A DNA stretch of 64,000 nt. Source: Opitutaceae bacterium (GTDB lineage Bacteria; Verrucomicrobiota; Verrucomicrobiia; Opitutales; Opitutaceae). A program made the position numbers and the translations under genes. This document shows positions 28,340 through 36,843 of this stretch, in pieces. The stretch's first letter is position 1; each line of letters starts with the position of its first letter. The notes beneath the pieces are model-generated. The model ran no database searches, had not been told where the DNA came from, and saw only the letters and a list, made by a program, of their open reading frames with translations. The stretch spans positions 1 to 64,000 of the forward strand of contig JAQTYQ010000009.1 of the NCBI GenBank assembly GCA_028688225.1, in the 5' to 3' direction.

Positions 28340-28363
28340 GTAGCAGCCGACGTAAGGAGGCTG
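28340..28363 (+). repeat. Solo arm A of the 71-bp palindrome family
   Basis: GTAGCAGCCGACGTAAGGAG... matches arm A and is preceded by CATGCAGT as in the full copies, but arm B is missing. A decayed or single-arm copy. Confidence 0.75.
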
Positions 28364-28396
28364 ATCTATACGCGACGTCATAAATTTGCGATCGTT

Positions 28397-28452
28397 TTGG
28401 AGGGCCGACCTCCGCGTCGGCCGAGCGGCCCGGGCGGAGCCGGTCCCTCCAA
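28397..28452. repeat. Double-hairpin repeat element, TTGGAGGG variant
   Basis: Outer arms TTGGAGGGCCG and CCGGTCCCTCCAA enclose the hairpin GGCCGACCTCCGCGTCGGCC and a second GC-rich stem. Same architecture as the 10-14 kb elements but different outer arms. Confidence 0.6.
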
Positions 28453-28620
28453 GGTTGGCGGGTTTCCAATGACGTTGTGTAGATAAAGGGGTGTCGGCAG
28501 GAACAGCCTCGTCACCTTGCGGCTACCCGGCAGAGCTGTCTCCGATCTGAAATTAATTCCGGCTCAGACCGGTCCTGGCGATGTCGCCGGCCGCCCGCGG
28601 CGGAGCGGGCCGCTGTTCCG

Positions 28621-28653
28621 CCACACGTCAACTAATGGTTGACATGTTGTCCC
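28621..28653. repeat. TTGACAT-type palindrome, copy 1
   Basis: ACGTCAACTAATGGTTGACA followed by TGTTGTCCCGGG. It matches 49683-49723 (CATGTAAACTATTAGTTGAC, then CATATTGCCGGG) in sequence and symmetry. Confidence 0.55.
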
Positions 28654-28676
28654 GGGCGATCGGAACCGAACGATGC

Positions 28677-29198
28677 CTAATCCTTGTCGGAGTCGGTGTG
28701 CGCCCAGGCGGGCGGCGGGCCGTGGCGGAATTCGCTGTGCCGGATCTTGCCGCCCACGAAGGCGAGGAAACCGCCGAGACTCATCGCCGTCAGTGCCGCC
28801 ACCACCGTGAGGACCAGCGCCGCGCGGTGCAGCCGGGGGAACTTCCACAGTCCGATGAGCGCGGCGGCGGCCAGCGCCGCCGTGGCATAATGCGCCCAGA
28901 CGATGCGTTCGCCGAGATGCTCGTGCCAGTGGAGCCACTTTTGCGCGTCGCCGCTCGCCATCGAGGATACCCGGTCGAAGGCTTCATGCCCGTAGTGGGC
29001 CACCGGCCAGGCGGAGGCCGCGGCCAGGAGGATCAGCAGCAGGGCGATGGCCTGGCCCGCCCGGCTGCGAACGGCCAAGGCCAGTCCCAGCGACAAAACA
29101 CCCGCGGCCAATCCGTAGATCGGCAGCGGGTGCAACAGGACATGGACGTATTCCGGCTGGCCCAGGGCTTTCAGGAACTCCGTCCACAGCGGCTGCAT
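28677..29198 (-). CDS. Conserved inner-membrane protein, four predicted TM segments
   Basis: 173 residues with hydrophobic segments at about 22-42, 48-66, 102-120 and 125-148 and a polar loop 'HWHEHLGERIVWAH' rich in His and Trp. The C-terminal tail is charged ('HSEFRHGPPPAWAHTDSDKD'). It resembles DUF2231-like small membrane proteins in size and layout, without certainty. It lies 13 bp downstream of the small periplasmic protein gene, so the two are co-transcribed, and follows the copper efflux operon on the same strand. The His-rich loop would fit heme or metal handling, which is inference only. Confidence 0.6.
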   Translation of the reverse strand: MQPLWTEFLKALGQPEYVHVLLHPLPIYGLAAGVLSLGLALAVRSRAGQAIALLLILLAAASAWPVAHYGHEAFDRVSSMASGDAQKWLHWHEHLGERIVWAHYATAALAAAALIGLWKFPRLHRAALVLTVVAALTAMSLGGFLAFVGGKIRHSEFRHGPPPAWAHTDSDKD

Positions 29199-29211
29199 GG
29201 CAGCGGGGGAT

Positions 29212-29595
29212 TTACTTCACGATCTCGATGTTCTCAAGCAAGTTTATGCCATCGCGGGAGGCCGCCTTGCCCTTCACGGTGATCGTTTTGGCCGCGTATT
29301 GCGCGAGCTCGGCGTTGGCCGGCACATGCTCGCCGATCAACAAATAGACCGTGCCGTCCGCGCCTTTGATCCCGACGGGCAGGCCGCTGCTGATGCATTT
29401 CCGGGCGCAATCGGCGTGTTTTTCGCCCTGTGCGCCGTGGTCGAGGTAGCAGGCCATATCGAGGACTTCGCCCGTGACGGTGATTTCACCGCCGCTCTTG
29501 GGCATGTCACCCGCGCGTGCGGCGAGAGGCAGGACGGCTAAGGCCGCGCCGGCGGCCAGGAAGGCGAGGAGTCGGGAGAGAGCAAGATGCTTCAT
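29212..29595 (-). CDS. Small periplasmic cysteine-containing protein
   Basis: 127 residues with a signal peptide ending 'AARAGD', then 'EITVTGEVLDMACYLDHGAQ' and 'HADCARKCISSGLPVGI', giving three cysteines in a CX17CX3C pattern. The rest looks like a small beta-rich OB-like fold ('TITVKGKAASRDGINLLENI'). Similar small proteins are found beside metal-resistance genes. The position, 258 bp after cusA and 13 bp before a membrane protein gene, suggests an accessory periplasmic metal-binding or redox role. Family not firmly recognised. Confidence 0.65.
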   Translation of the reverse strand: MKHLALSRLLAFLAAGAALAVLPLAARAGDMPKSGGEITVTGEVLDMACYLDHGAQGEKHADCARKCISSGLPVGIKGADGTVYLLIGEHVPANAELAQYAAKTITVKGKAASRDGINLLENIEIVK

Positions 29596-29726
29596 GGTGG
29601 ATTGGGACTGAGGTTGATGATCAGACGGACAGGGGGGAACGCCTTTTGGATCGCGGGCGGGGGCTTACGTTCCCCGGTTTCGCGAAGAAAGCAAACGGCC
29701 GGAATCCTTTTGGGGAACGCGGTCTC

Positions 29727-29854
29727 AGCCGGAACCATGCAGTCGAACGTAACAGCCGACGTGAGGAGGCTGGTACGCAGGTGATCGGCCGCTGCCAGCC
29801 TCGTTACCTCGGCTGCTACCGCGGTGCGCCGATCTCGACTGCATGGTTCCGGCT
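29727..29854. repeat. 71-bp palindrome with extended outer arms, copy 2
   Basis: The core 29749-29819 has arm A left and arm B right, exactly 71 bp. Here the flanks pair too: AGCCGGAACCATGCAGTCGA at 29727-29746 and its exact complement at 29835-29854, giving a 128-bp composite palindrome. The outer right arm ends on the first base of the cusA stop codon, so the element sits exactly at the 3' end of the efflux operon core. Confidence 0.85.
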
Positions 29855-32800
29855 CAAGGCGCCGGCGCGGCGGGGATGGCGCCGGCGGGCGGCGGCGAAG
29901 GCGGCAGGCTGCGACGGCGCCACACATAGAAAATGGCCGGATAGACGAGCAGCTCCATGAGCGTCGAGGTCACCACGCCGCCGACCATCGGCATGGCGAT
30001 GCGCTTCATGACGTCGGCGCCGGTGCCGTGGCTCCAGAGGATCGGGAGCAGACCCGCGATGATGACCGCGGCGGTCATGGCCTTCGGGCGCACCCGTTTG
30101 ACCGCGCCGTGGTAGATGGCGTCGCGCAGATCGGCGGCGGTGTTGAGCCGGCCCCGGTTCTTCCAATCGGCGTAGGCCAGATCAAGGTAGAGCAGCATCA
30201 CCACGCCGGTCTCGGCGTCGAGGCCGGCCAGCGCGATGATGCCGACCCACACCGCCACGCTGAGGTTGTAGCCGGCCAGATGCAGCATCCAGAACGCGCC
30301 CACGAGCGAGAAGGGAACGGCGAGCAGCACGATGGCGGTCTTCGTCCACGACTGGGTGTTGAGGTAGATGATGAAGATGATGATCAGCAGCGTGAGCGGC
30401 ACGACGATCATGAGCCGCGCCTTGGCGCGCTGCATGTATTCATACTGGCCGCTCCAGAAAATACTGTAGCCGGCGGGCACCTTGATCTCGCCGTTCCGGA
30501 TCGCATCATTGATCGTGCGCTGCGCGTGCTGCACGTACGTGCCGATGTCCACACCCTGCACGTCCACGTAGATCCAGGCGTTGGGCACGGCGCCCTCGCT
30601 CTTGATGCCCATCGGCGCGGCCACCACCCGCACCTTCGCGAGCTGGCTCAACGGCACCTGCGCCATGAGGGCGGAGGCGCCGCCCGCCGCCATGCCGCCG
30701 CCGGGCGCGCCGGCGGATTTGACGGGAATGAGGATGTCGCGCAGCGCCTCGAGGTTGTCGCGGTAATCGCGGTCGTAGCGGAGGATGACGTCGTACCGTT
30801 CGAGGCCCTCGACGGTCGTCGTGAGCGGCATGCCCCCGAGCGCGACCTCCAGCACCTCCTGCACCTCGCCGAGGGTGAGCCCGTAACGGGCGATGGCGGC
30901 GCGATCGATGTCGAACTCGACGTAGTTGCCGCCCATCACGCGTTCGGCGAATACGCTGGCCGTCCCCGGCACCTGGCGGATTTTCCCCTCGATCTGGCCG
31001 GCGATGCGCTCGAGCTCGGCGAGATCGGGGCCGGCGACCTTGATGCCGACCGGCGTTTTGATGCCCGTGGCCAGCATGTCGATGCGCGTCTTGATCGGCA
31101 TCGTCCATGCGTTCGTGAGTCCGGGGACCTGCACGGCGCTGTTCAACGCCGAGGTGAGTTCGTCAATCGTGCGCCGCCGGTGGGCGATGACCTTCCCGTC
31201 CACGTCCTTGATGTCCACCTCCGGCCACTCCTCCTCGGGCTTCAACATGATCGTCGTCTCGATCATATCCATCGGCGCGGGATCGGTCGCCGACTCGGCC
31301 CGCCCGATCTTTCCGAACACGTGGTGCACTTCTTGAAACGACTTGATGATCTGGTCGGTCTGCTGGATGAGTTCCCGCGCCTTGGTCGGCGAGATGCCGG
31401 GAAACGTGGTCGGCATGTAGAGCAGGTCGCCCTCGTAGAGCGGCGGCATGAATTCGGATCCGAGGCTCTGGTACGGGAACGCCGGGTTGAGTTTCGCGAC
31501 GAAATTCTTCACCGCGCCTTCCGGAAGCGGCTTCACGATCCACGCATTCCACGGAAAGAAAACCCAGGCGATGATCCCGGCGGCCGCGGTGATCACGACC
31601 CAACGGAATTTGATCATCAGGTCGAGCACGGGATGATAAAGCCAGATGAGGAAGCGGTTGAGCGGATTCTTCTCCTCCAGCGGGATCTTGCCCCGGATGA
31701 AGAAGCCCATCAGCACCGGCGCCAGCGTGACGGACAGGATGGCGGCGGCGCCCATCGCGTAGGTCTTGGTAAAGGCGAGCGGCTTGAACAGCCGCCCTTC
31801 CTGCGCCTGCAGCGTGAACACCGGCAGGAACGAGACCGTGATGACCAGCAGCGAGTAGAACAGGGTGGGCCCGACCTCGCCGGCGGCGTCGCGGATGATG
31901 TCCCAGTGCGGCTTTTTGCCGCCGTCGCGCTCCAGGTGCTTGTGGGCGTTCTCGATCATGATGATCGCCGCGTCCACCATCGCGCCGACGGCGATGGCGA
32001 TGCCGCCCAGCGACATGATGTTCGCGCTCAGCCCCTGCCCGAACATGATCAGGAACGAGGCCAGCACGGCCACGGGCAGGATCACGATCGCCACGAGCGC
32101 GCTCCGCAGGTGCAGCAGGAACAGCAGGCACACCAGCGCCACGACGATGCTTTCCTCGACGAGCTTTTCCTCCAGCGTCCTGACCGCACGCTCGATGAGC
32201 GCCGTGCGGTCATACGCGATCGTGTAGGTCACGCCTTCCGGCAGGCTCTTCATCGCCTGGTCGAGCCGCGTCTTGACGGCCTGGATGACCTTGCGGGTGT
32301 CCACCCCGTAGCGCACGACGACGATGCCCCCCACGGTCTCACCCTCGCCGTTGAGCTCGGCGATGCCGCGGCGCATGTCGGGGCCGAGTTGCACCTCTGC
32401 CACCTCCCCGAGCAGGACGGGGGTGCCGCCGGGACCGCGCCCCACGGCGATCTTGCGCAGATCGTCGAGGCCGGTCACGTAGCCGCGCACCCGCAGGATG
32501 AACTCCTTTTCGGCCATTTCCACGGAGCGCCCGCCGACCTCGCCGTTGCTTTTCTGGACCGCCATTGCGACTTCGCTGATCGAGAGATTGTAGGCGTGCA
32601 GCCGATGCGGATCGACGGTGATCTGGTACTGCTTCACGAACCCGCCGACCGACGCCACCTCGGCGACACCTTCGACGCTGGAGAGCTGATAGCGGAGGAA
32701 CCAGTCCTGCATGGAGCGCAGTTCGGCGAGATCGTGTTGCTTCGAGTTGAGCGAATACATGAACGCCCAACCCACGCCCGTTGCGTCGGGTCCGAGCCGC

Positions 32801-33180
32801 GGTGTCACGCCGGTGGGCAGATTGCTTTGCAGGCCGTTCAGGTATTCGAGCACGCGACTCCGCGCCCAATACGGGTCGGTGCCATCCTCGAAGATCACAT
32901 AGACAAACGAAAAACCGTAGAACGAATAGCCGCGCACGACCGTGGCCTTCGGCACGGACAGCATCTTGGTCGTGATGGGATAGGTGACCTGATCCTGCAC
33001 GATCTGCGGCGCCTGTCCCGGCCACTCTGTGTAGATGATGACCTGCGTGTCCGAGAGGTCGGGGATCGCGTCGAGCGGGATTTTCCGCAGCGCGTAGATG
33101 CCGCCGAAGATCAACGCGGCGGTCCCCGCGAGGACGAGGAATTTGTTCTTCAGCGAAAAATTGATGATGGCCTTGAGCAT
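29854..33180 (-). CDS. cusA: CusA-type heavy-metal efflux RND permease
   Basis: 1108-residue inner-membrane proton-driven pump, Cu(I)/Ag(I) type, working with CusB and a TolC-like channel. It starts MLKAIINFSLKNKFLVLAG and shows 'RKIPLDAIPDLSDTQVIIYT', 'VKQYQITVDPHRLHAYNLS' and the TM4 signature 'GAMVDAAIIMIENAHKHLE' characteristic of HME-RND pumps, with two sets of membrane segments and two periplasmic loops. Longer than E. coli CusA (about 1047) mainly through a Pro/Ala-rich C-tail ('SLPPSPPPAGAIPAAPAP'). Separated from cusB by a 23-bp perfect hairpin carrying its ribosome-binding site. A 1259-residue ORF opposite it (29824-33603) is a high-GC shadow. Confidence 0.95.
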   Translation of the reverse strand: MLKAIINFSLKNKFLVLAGTAALIFGGIYALRKIPLDAIPDLSDTQVIIYTEWPGQAPQIVQDQVTYPITTKMLSVPKATVVRGYSFYGFSFVYVIFEDGTDPYWARSRVLEYLNGLQSNLPTGVTPRLGPDATGVGWAFMYSLNSKQHDLAELRSMQDWFLRYQLSSVEGVAEVASVGGFVKQYQITVDPHRLHAYNLSISEVAMAVQKSNGEVGGRSVEMAEKEFILRVRGYVTGLDDLRKIAVGRGPGGTPVLLGEVAEVQLGPDMRRGIAELNGEGETVGGIVVVRYGVDTRKVIQAVKTRLDQAMKSLPEGVTYTIAYDRTALIERAVRTLEEKLVEESIVVALVCLLFLLHLRSALVAIVILPVAVLASFLIMFGQGLSANIMSLGGIAIAVGAMVDAAIIMIENAHKHLERDGGKKPHWDIIRDAAGEVGPTLFYSLLVITVSFLPVFTLQAQEGRLFKPLAFTKTYAMGAAAILSVTLAPVLMGFFIRGKIPLEEKNPLNRFLIWLYHPVLDLMIKFRWVVITAAAGIIAWVFFPWNAWIVKPLPEGAVKNFVAKLNPAFPYQSLGSEFMPPLYEGDLLYMPTTFPGISPTKARELIQQTDQIIKSFQEVHHVFGKIGRAESATDPAPMDMIETTIMLKPEEEWPEVDIKDVDGKVIAHRRRTIDELTSALNSAVQVPGLTNAWTMPIKTRIDMLATGIKTPVGIKVAGPDLAELERIAGQIEGKIRQVPGTASVFAERVMGGNYVEFDIDRAAIARYGLTLGEVQEVLEVALGGMPLTTTVEGLERYDVILRYDRDYRDNLEALRDILIPVKSAGAPGGGMAAGGASALMAQVPLSQLAKVRVVAAPMGIKSEGAVPNAWIYVDVQGVDIGTYVQHAQRTINDAIRNGEIKVPAGYSIFWSGQYEYMQRAKARLMIVVPLTLLIIIFIIYLNTQSWTKTAIVLLAVPFSLVGAFWMLHLAGYNLSVAVWVGIIALAGLDAETGVVMLLYLDLAYADWKNRGRLNTAADLRDAIYHGAVKRVRPKAMTAAVIIAGLLPILWSHGTGADVMKRIAMPMVGGVVTSTLMELLVYPAIFYVWRRRSLPPSPPPAGAIPAAPAP

Positions 33181-33203
33181 AGGTTTTTACTCCGTAAAAA
33201 CCT
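33181..33203 (-). promoter_or_regulatory. Hairpin spanning the cusB-cusA junction and carrying the cusA RBS
   Basis: On the minus-strand transcript GGTTTTTAC-GGA-GTAAAAACC forms a 9-bp perfect stem-loop occupying the entire space between the cusB stop and the cusA ATG. The GGAG Shine-Dalgarno sits in the loop and first stem base, 9 nt before the ATG. A related hairpin (GGTTTTTGC-GAG-GCAAAAACC, 33228-33248) lies just upstream in the end of cusB. Confidence 0.7.
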
Positions 33204-35023
33204 TAGTTTCCCGCGGAAGAGGAATTGGGTTTTTGCGAGGCAAAAACCTCGTGCGCGCAGGGCTCGCCGGCGGCCATCGCCGCCGCGCTCATCCCGCAGC
33301 TGTCGCAGGCGTCGCCGCCGGCGGCGGTTTTGTCCTGCCCGCCGGGCGCGGACTGCACGCGCGCGAAAGCGGCGAGCGTTGCCTGGTCGAGCGGCGGGTG
33401 GCCGGGCGGCAGGGCGGCGGCCATCCGGGCTTCGTCGTCGGCGAGCCTGTCGTTCGCCGCGCGGGGGGCGGGTGCCGCGTGACCGTCGGCGCCGCCGGAG
33501 GGATCCTCGTCCTCGTAAACCGGCGCCATCTCCCTGCCCATCGAATCCTTGGCCGGCGTGGGGCTCGTCTCACCCGGCATCATGGTGGACTTGTAGTATT
33601 TGACTTTGCGTTCGCCGGCCGCCGGGGACTGACCCGCGGACGCCCCTCCGCTCATGCGGTGGCCGGCGGGCATGGCCGCGGGGGCCTCCGCTCCCTTGCT
33701 CTCAGGCGCAGCGTTGCGGGACGGCTCGTCGCCGGACGACTTCAACATCTTCTGGATCGCCTCGCGGAGCTGGCTCTCGGAATCGAGCATGAACTGACCC
33801 GAGGTGACCACGCGTTCGCCCGCGCTGAGGCCGGCGAGCACCTCGTAAAGGTTGCCTTCGCTGCGCCCGCCGAGTTTTACCTCACGCGGCACGAAGAAGC
33901 CGCCGTCGAGCGCGACGAACACGGTGTTGCGTTCGCCGCTGCGCAGCACCGCCATATCGGGCACAAGCACGGCATCGTCGGCCAGCTGGGACGCGAAGCT
34001 CACCTCGACGTACATGCCGGGGCGCAGAAACCCGTCGGGGTTCGGCAGCACGATGCGGGCGGTGGCCGTGCGCGTCTGTTCCTCGACCTGCGGGAGCAGC
34101 AATTGCACCGTGCCCTCGAATTTCCGCTCGGGCCCATAGCTCGTGCGAATCATGGCGGCCTGTCCGGTGCGCAGATACGGCAGGTCCTTTTCATAAATCT
34201 GTGCCTGCACCCAGACGGAGGAGAGATCGGCCATCCGATAGATCCGTTCGCCAGGTTTCATCATTTGACCCACCACGGCCATTTTTTCGATGACGACGCC
34301 GTCCGCCGACGCGCGAAACACGAACGTGCGGCGCGCCTCGCCCGAACGCTTCAGTTCGTCGCTGATCTCGGCCGCCACATCGAACAGTTGCAGTCGCGCG
34401 AGCCCGGCGCGCGTGAGCGGGCCGCCCTTCTCGCCTTCGGCGCGCAACGCGAGCACGTAGTTGAGCTGAGCGTTGTAGAGATCGGGCGAGTAGATTTCGA
34501 AGAGCGGATCGCCGGCTTTGACGACGGCCCAGGTGGTGTTGACGTGGAGTTTTTCGATCCAGCCTTCGTATTTGGTCGTGATGTCGCGCAGACCTTGCTC
34601 GTTGTAGGCGACGGTGCCGACGGTGCGAACCTCGCGGTGCACGGGGCCGTGTCCGATGAGCGCCGTCTTGAGGTTCATCCGCTGCGTCGTGGCGGCGTCG
34701 ATCTGAATGTTGTTCTCGGCGGAGGCGTCCTCGCCTGCGTAAACCGGCACCAGGTCCATGCCCATCGAGTCCTTGCCGGGCGCAGGCCTGACCTCGCCGG
34801 GGATCATCGTGGACTTGTAGTATTTGACCTTGCGCTCGCCGCCCGCCTTCGCCGCGTTGGCGCGAATCGGCGTGAGCTTCATGCCGCAGATCGGACAGTT
34901 GCCCGGCTTGTCCTTGATGATCTGCGGATGCATGCCGCAGGTCCAAAGTTGTCCGGCCGCGGCCAAGCCCGCGCCGAGCAGGAGCGGGAGAAAGATGCAG
35001 GCGAGATAACGGAGGGCTTTCAT
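33203..35023 (-). CDS. cusB: CusB-type periplasmic adaptor with multiple heavy-metal-binding domains
   Basis: 606-residue membrane-fusion protein linking CusA to the outer-membrane channel. A signal peptide ends near 'GLAAAGQ'. A Cys-type heavy-metal-binding domain follows ('LWTCGMHPQIIKDKPGNCPI', then CGMKLTPI), then a Met-type variant ('KVKYYKSTMIPGEV', 'KDSMGMDLVPVY'), the barrel-sandwich/lipoyl and beta-barrel core ('GWIEKLHVNTTWAVVKAGDP'), and, unusually, a second Met-type copy near the C-terminus ('KVKYYKSTMMPGET'). The end has CDSCGMSAAAMAAGEPC. It is about 200 residues longer than E. coli CusB, all in metal-binding extensions. Lies 14 bp after the TolC-like gene. Confidence 0.92.
   Translation of the reverse strand: MKALRYLACIFLPLLLGAGLAAAGQLWTCGMHPQIIKDKPGNCPICGMKLTPIRANAAKAGGERKVKYYKSTMIPGEVRPAPGKDSMGMDLVPVYAGEDASAENNIQIDAATTQRMNLKTALIGHGPVHREVRTVGTVAYNEQGLRDITTKYEGWIEKLHVNTTWAVVKAGDPLFEIYSPDLYNAQLNYVLALRAEGEKGGPLTRAGLARLQLFDVAAEISDELKRSGEARRTFVFRASADGVVIEKMAVVGQMMKPGERIYRMADLSSVWVQAQIYEKDLPYLRTGQAAMIRTSYGPERKFEGTVQLLLPQVEEQTRTATARIVLPNPDGFLRPGMYVEVSFASQLADDAVLVPDMAVLRSGERNTVFVALDGGFFVPREVKLGGRSEGNLYEVLAGLSAGERVVTSGQFMLDSESQLREAIQKMLKSSGDEPSRNAAPESKGAEAPAAMPAGHRMSGGASAGQSPAAGERKVKYYKSTMMPGETSPTPAKDSMGREMAPVYEDEDPSGGADGHAAPAPRAANDRLADDEARMAAALPPGHPPLDQATLAAFARVQSAPGGQDKTAAGGDACDSCGMSAAAMAAGEPCAHEVFASQKPNSSSAGN
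33228..33248 (-). repeat. Second GGTTTTT hairpin, within the 3' end of cusB
   Basis: GGTTTTTGC-GAG-GCAAAAACC, a 9-bp perfect stem that encodes part of 'HEVFASQKPN'. It resembles the junction hairpin 25 bp downstream, suggesting a duplicated structural element. Confidence 0.6.
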
Positions 35024-35037
35024 GGGTTGAAATTCGT

Positions 35038-36387
35038 TCAGGGTTGGAAAGCCGTGTCAGCAAGCAGTGGCGCGCCGGTGGGGGCGATATCGGCCGTCAG
35101 CAACATCAGTTCGGTGACGGCGTTCTCGCGTTCACGCAGCGCTTGCGCGCGCTCCAGGCGCATGAGGAGCGCCATGAGTTGCGTTTCGGGAATCATGCCG
35201 GGGCTCGTCATGCCTGACTGGTAACCCGCCGCGATCGTCTCGATCACGCGCTCGAAATTCGGCAGCGCGGTGCCGTCGATGTAGGCGATCATCCAGTCGG
35301 CCTCGCGCACCATGTAGAGCATCTGCGCCAGCTCGGCGGCGAGATCGAGCTGCTCAGCGGTGACGCGTGCCACGCTCGCATCGCGACGCGCTTCGGCGGC
35401 GGCGATGTTGGCCGCGATTTTTCCCCGCCAGATCGGCAGCGTAACCGTGGCGGTCGGCCGCAACATGAGCGGATCGGCCTTCAAGTCCGCCATGCCACCG
35501 ATCGTGAAATCGGGGGTGCGGGCCTTGCGCGCCACCTCGATGCTGGCAATCGACATGTCGACCATCGCGCGCATCCGGCCGAGTTCGGGATTGGCTGCGG
35601 ACGCACGGCGCCAGAGTTCGTCCTCGCTGGGAAGCGCTGTCGGCGCGAGCAACGCCCGTGGCCAGGCCGGGTCGCGATCCGCGGGCGCCAGCCCCAACGC
35701 GGACTTAAAACGAGTGCGAACGGCGGCGCGGCGATCCGCGAGTGTGGCGAGTTCGGTGCGAACCTTCGCGATGTCGTTCGTCACGCGAACCTGATTCGCG
35801 AGCGTGCCCATCCCGCGTCCGGTCGTGTAATCGGTGTTGGCGATCTCGAGCGATTGTTCCAGCGCACCAATCGAACGCTCGCGCAGGCGGATCGATTCGT
35901 CGATGAACGCGAGCTCGATCCACGCCTTGCGTGCATCGGACGCGACGCGAAGCACGGTTGTGACGTAGGTGCGATAGGCAACATTGCTCGTCGCTGTCAT
36001 CTCGCGACCCATCACGGCGCGTTTGCTTGGCGTCATGAAGTCAAACATCAGCCCGGGCATGAAGGTCATCACCATGTCGGCGATGTCCGCCTCAAAGGTG
36101 AATTGCGGATCGGGCAGGGCACGGGCCGGGGCGATGGCCAGGACGGCGCCGCGCCAGTCGTGATAGGCCGCCTGCACCTGCGGATGATTGAGCAGGGCGT
36201 AGCGCAGGTAGTCGGCGAGGGAGGCATCCGCCGTCAATGCCGGCAGTTCGGGCCGGCGGTTCCCGGGGTGCAGCATGGCGCCGGTCTCACGCACGCGGTC
36301 CAGCGCGAGCTGTTCCTCGCGGGGCGCGGTGACACACCCGGCGAGAAGCAGCACGAGGGTGGTGGCAATAAACCGAAGGTTGTGCAC
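35038..36387 (-). CDS. TolC/CusC-like outer-membrane channel lipoprotein
   Basis: 449 residues. The signal peptide ends in a lipobox (LLLAGC, with Cys18), so the protein is lipid-anchored in the outer membrane. Two OEP repeats form the helical barrel ('LLNHPQVQAAYHDWRGAVL', 'LRERSIGALEQSLEIANTDY'; second repeat 'AEARRDASVARVTAEQLDLA'). It is the exit duct for the CusBA pump, with cusB 14 bp downstream. Compared with classical CusC it contains a Met-rich stretch ('DMVMTFMPGLMFDFMTPSKR') that could contact Cu/Ag; that is inference. Confidence 0.88.
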   Translation of the reverse strand: MHNLRFIATTLVLLLAGCVTAPREEQLALDRVRETGAMLHPGNRRPELPALTADASLADYLRYALLNHPQVQAAYHDWRGAVLAIAPARALPDPQFTFEADIADMVMTFMPGLMFDFMTPSKRAVMGREMTATSNVAYRTYVTTVLRVASDARKAWIELAFIDESIRLRERSIGALEQSLEIANTDYTTGRGMGTLANQVRVTNDIAKVRTELATLADRRAAVRTRFKSALGLAPADRDPAWPRALLAPTALPSEDELWRRASAANPELGRMRAMVDMSIASIEVARKARTPDFTIGGMADLKADPLMLRPTATVTLPIWRGKIAANIAAAEARRDASVARVTAEQLDLAAELAQMLYMVREADWMIAYIDGTALPNFERVIETIAAGYQSGMTSPGMIPETQLMALLMRLERAQALRERENAVTELMLLTADIAPTGAPLLADTAFQP

Positions 36388-36405
36388 GGGGCAGGAGGGC
36401 AGGGG

Positions 36406-36843
36406 TCAGCCCTGTGTTTCCTCCTGTATAGTGCCGCAGGCGGGCATGTCGCTCCCGAAATAGGGGTTGGCCACCTTGCGCGTGCTCTGCACCCACTCGG
36501 CATCGGCCATAACGCAGTGCAGGATGAAGTAGCCTTTCTGTCGCCGGGCGAGCGCGACTGCCTCACGACTGAGGAGCTTGAACGCGTTGCGGGCGGTGAC
36601 GAGGTCGTCCGCTTTGGCAATGGCTTGGGCGGAGTTGGCGATGGTGGCTTGGTGCAGCCGGACCGCCTCGGCCGCCAGGCTCCGGGCGGCGGCCGAGGCG
36701 GTCACGAGATCGTCGGCACAGAGCGCGGACGAGACTTGCTCGTACTGCGGAAGCAGAGAAAGCCGGCCATCCGTGGCGCGGGCGGTGGTGGCTGCCACCC
36801 CGGTTAAGCTCAGCAACGCAAAGAATGCCCGTAAGGTTGTCAT
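36406..36843 (-). CDS. DUF3347-like periplasmic protein of the copper operon
   Basis: 145 residues. ATG 36843 (MTTLRAFFALLSL) begins a signal peptide ending near 'TARATD'. The domain matches DUF3347: 'YEQVSSALCADDLVTASAAA', 'ARNAFKLLSREAVALA', then 'VMADAEWVQSTRKVANPYFG' and 'MPACG', recalling the conserved CPMA...GAxW...I.NPY.G..M..CG pattern. In other bacteria this domain is often fused to CusB adaptors; here it stands alone 18 bp upstream of the TolC-like gene. A role in Cu/Ag binding is inferred. The usual Cys before PMA is retained as 'HCVMADAEW'. Confidence 0.75.
   Translation of the reverse strand: MTTLRAFFALLSLTGVAATTARATDGRLSLLPQYEQVSSALCADDLVTASAAARSLAAEAVRLHQATIANSAQAIAKADDLVTARNAFKLLSREAVALARRQKGYFILHCVMADAEWVQSTRKVANPYFGSDMPACGTIQEETQG

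Larger units (their letters stand above)
28202..28676. other. Repeat cluster between HEAT protein and membrane protein genes
   Basis: 475 bp containing a solo arm of the 71-bp palindrome, a double-hairpin element and a TTGACAT-type palindrome, all annotated separately. No gene is supported. Confidence 0.6.

Noticed and set aside
29824-33603. 1259-residue plus-strand ORF
   Set aside because: It lies opposite cusA and the cusB end, is rich in His/Arg/Asp as expected from reversed GC-rich codons, and has no motif. A shadow ORF.
33098-35224. 708-residue plus-strand ORF opposite cusB
   Set aside because: Antisense to a clearly identified adaptor gene, no recognisable motif.
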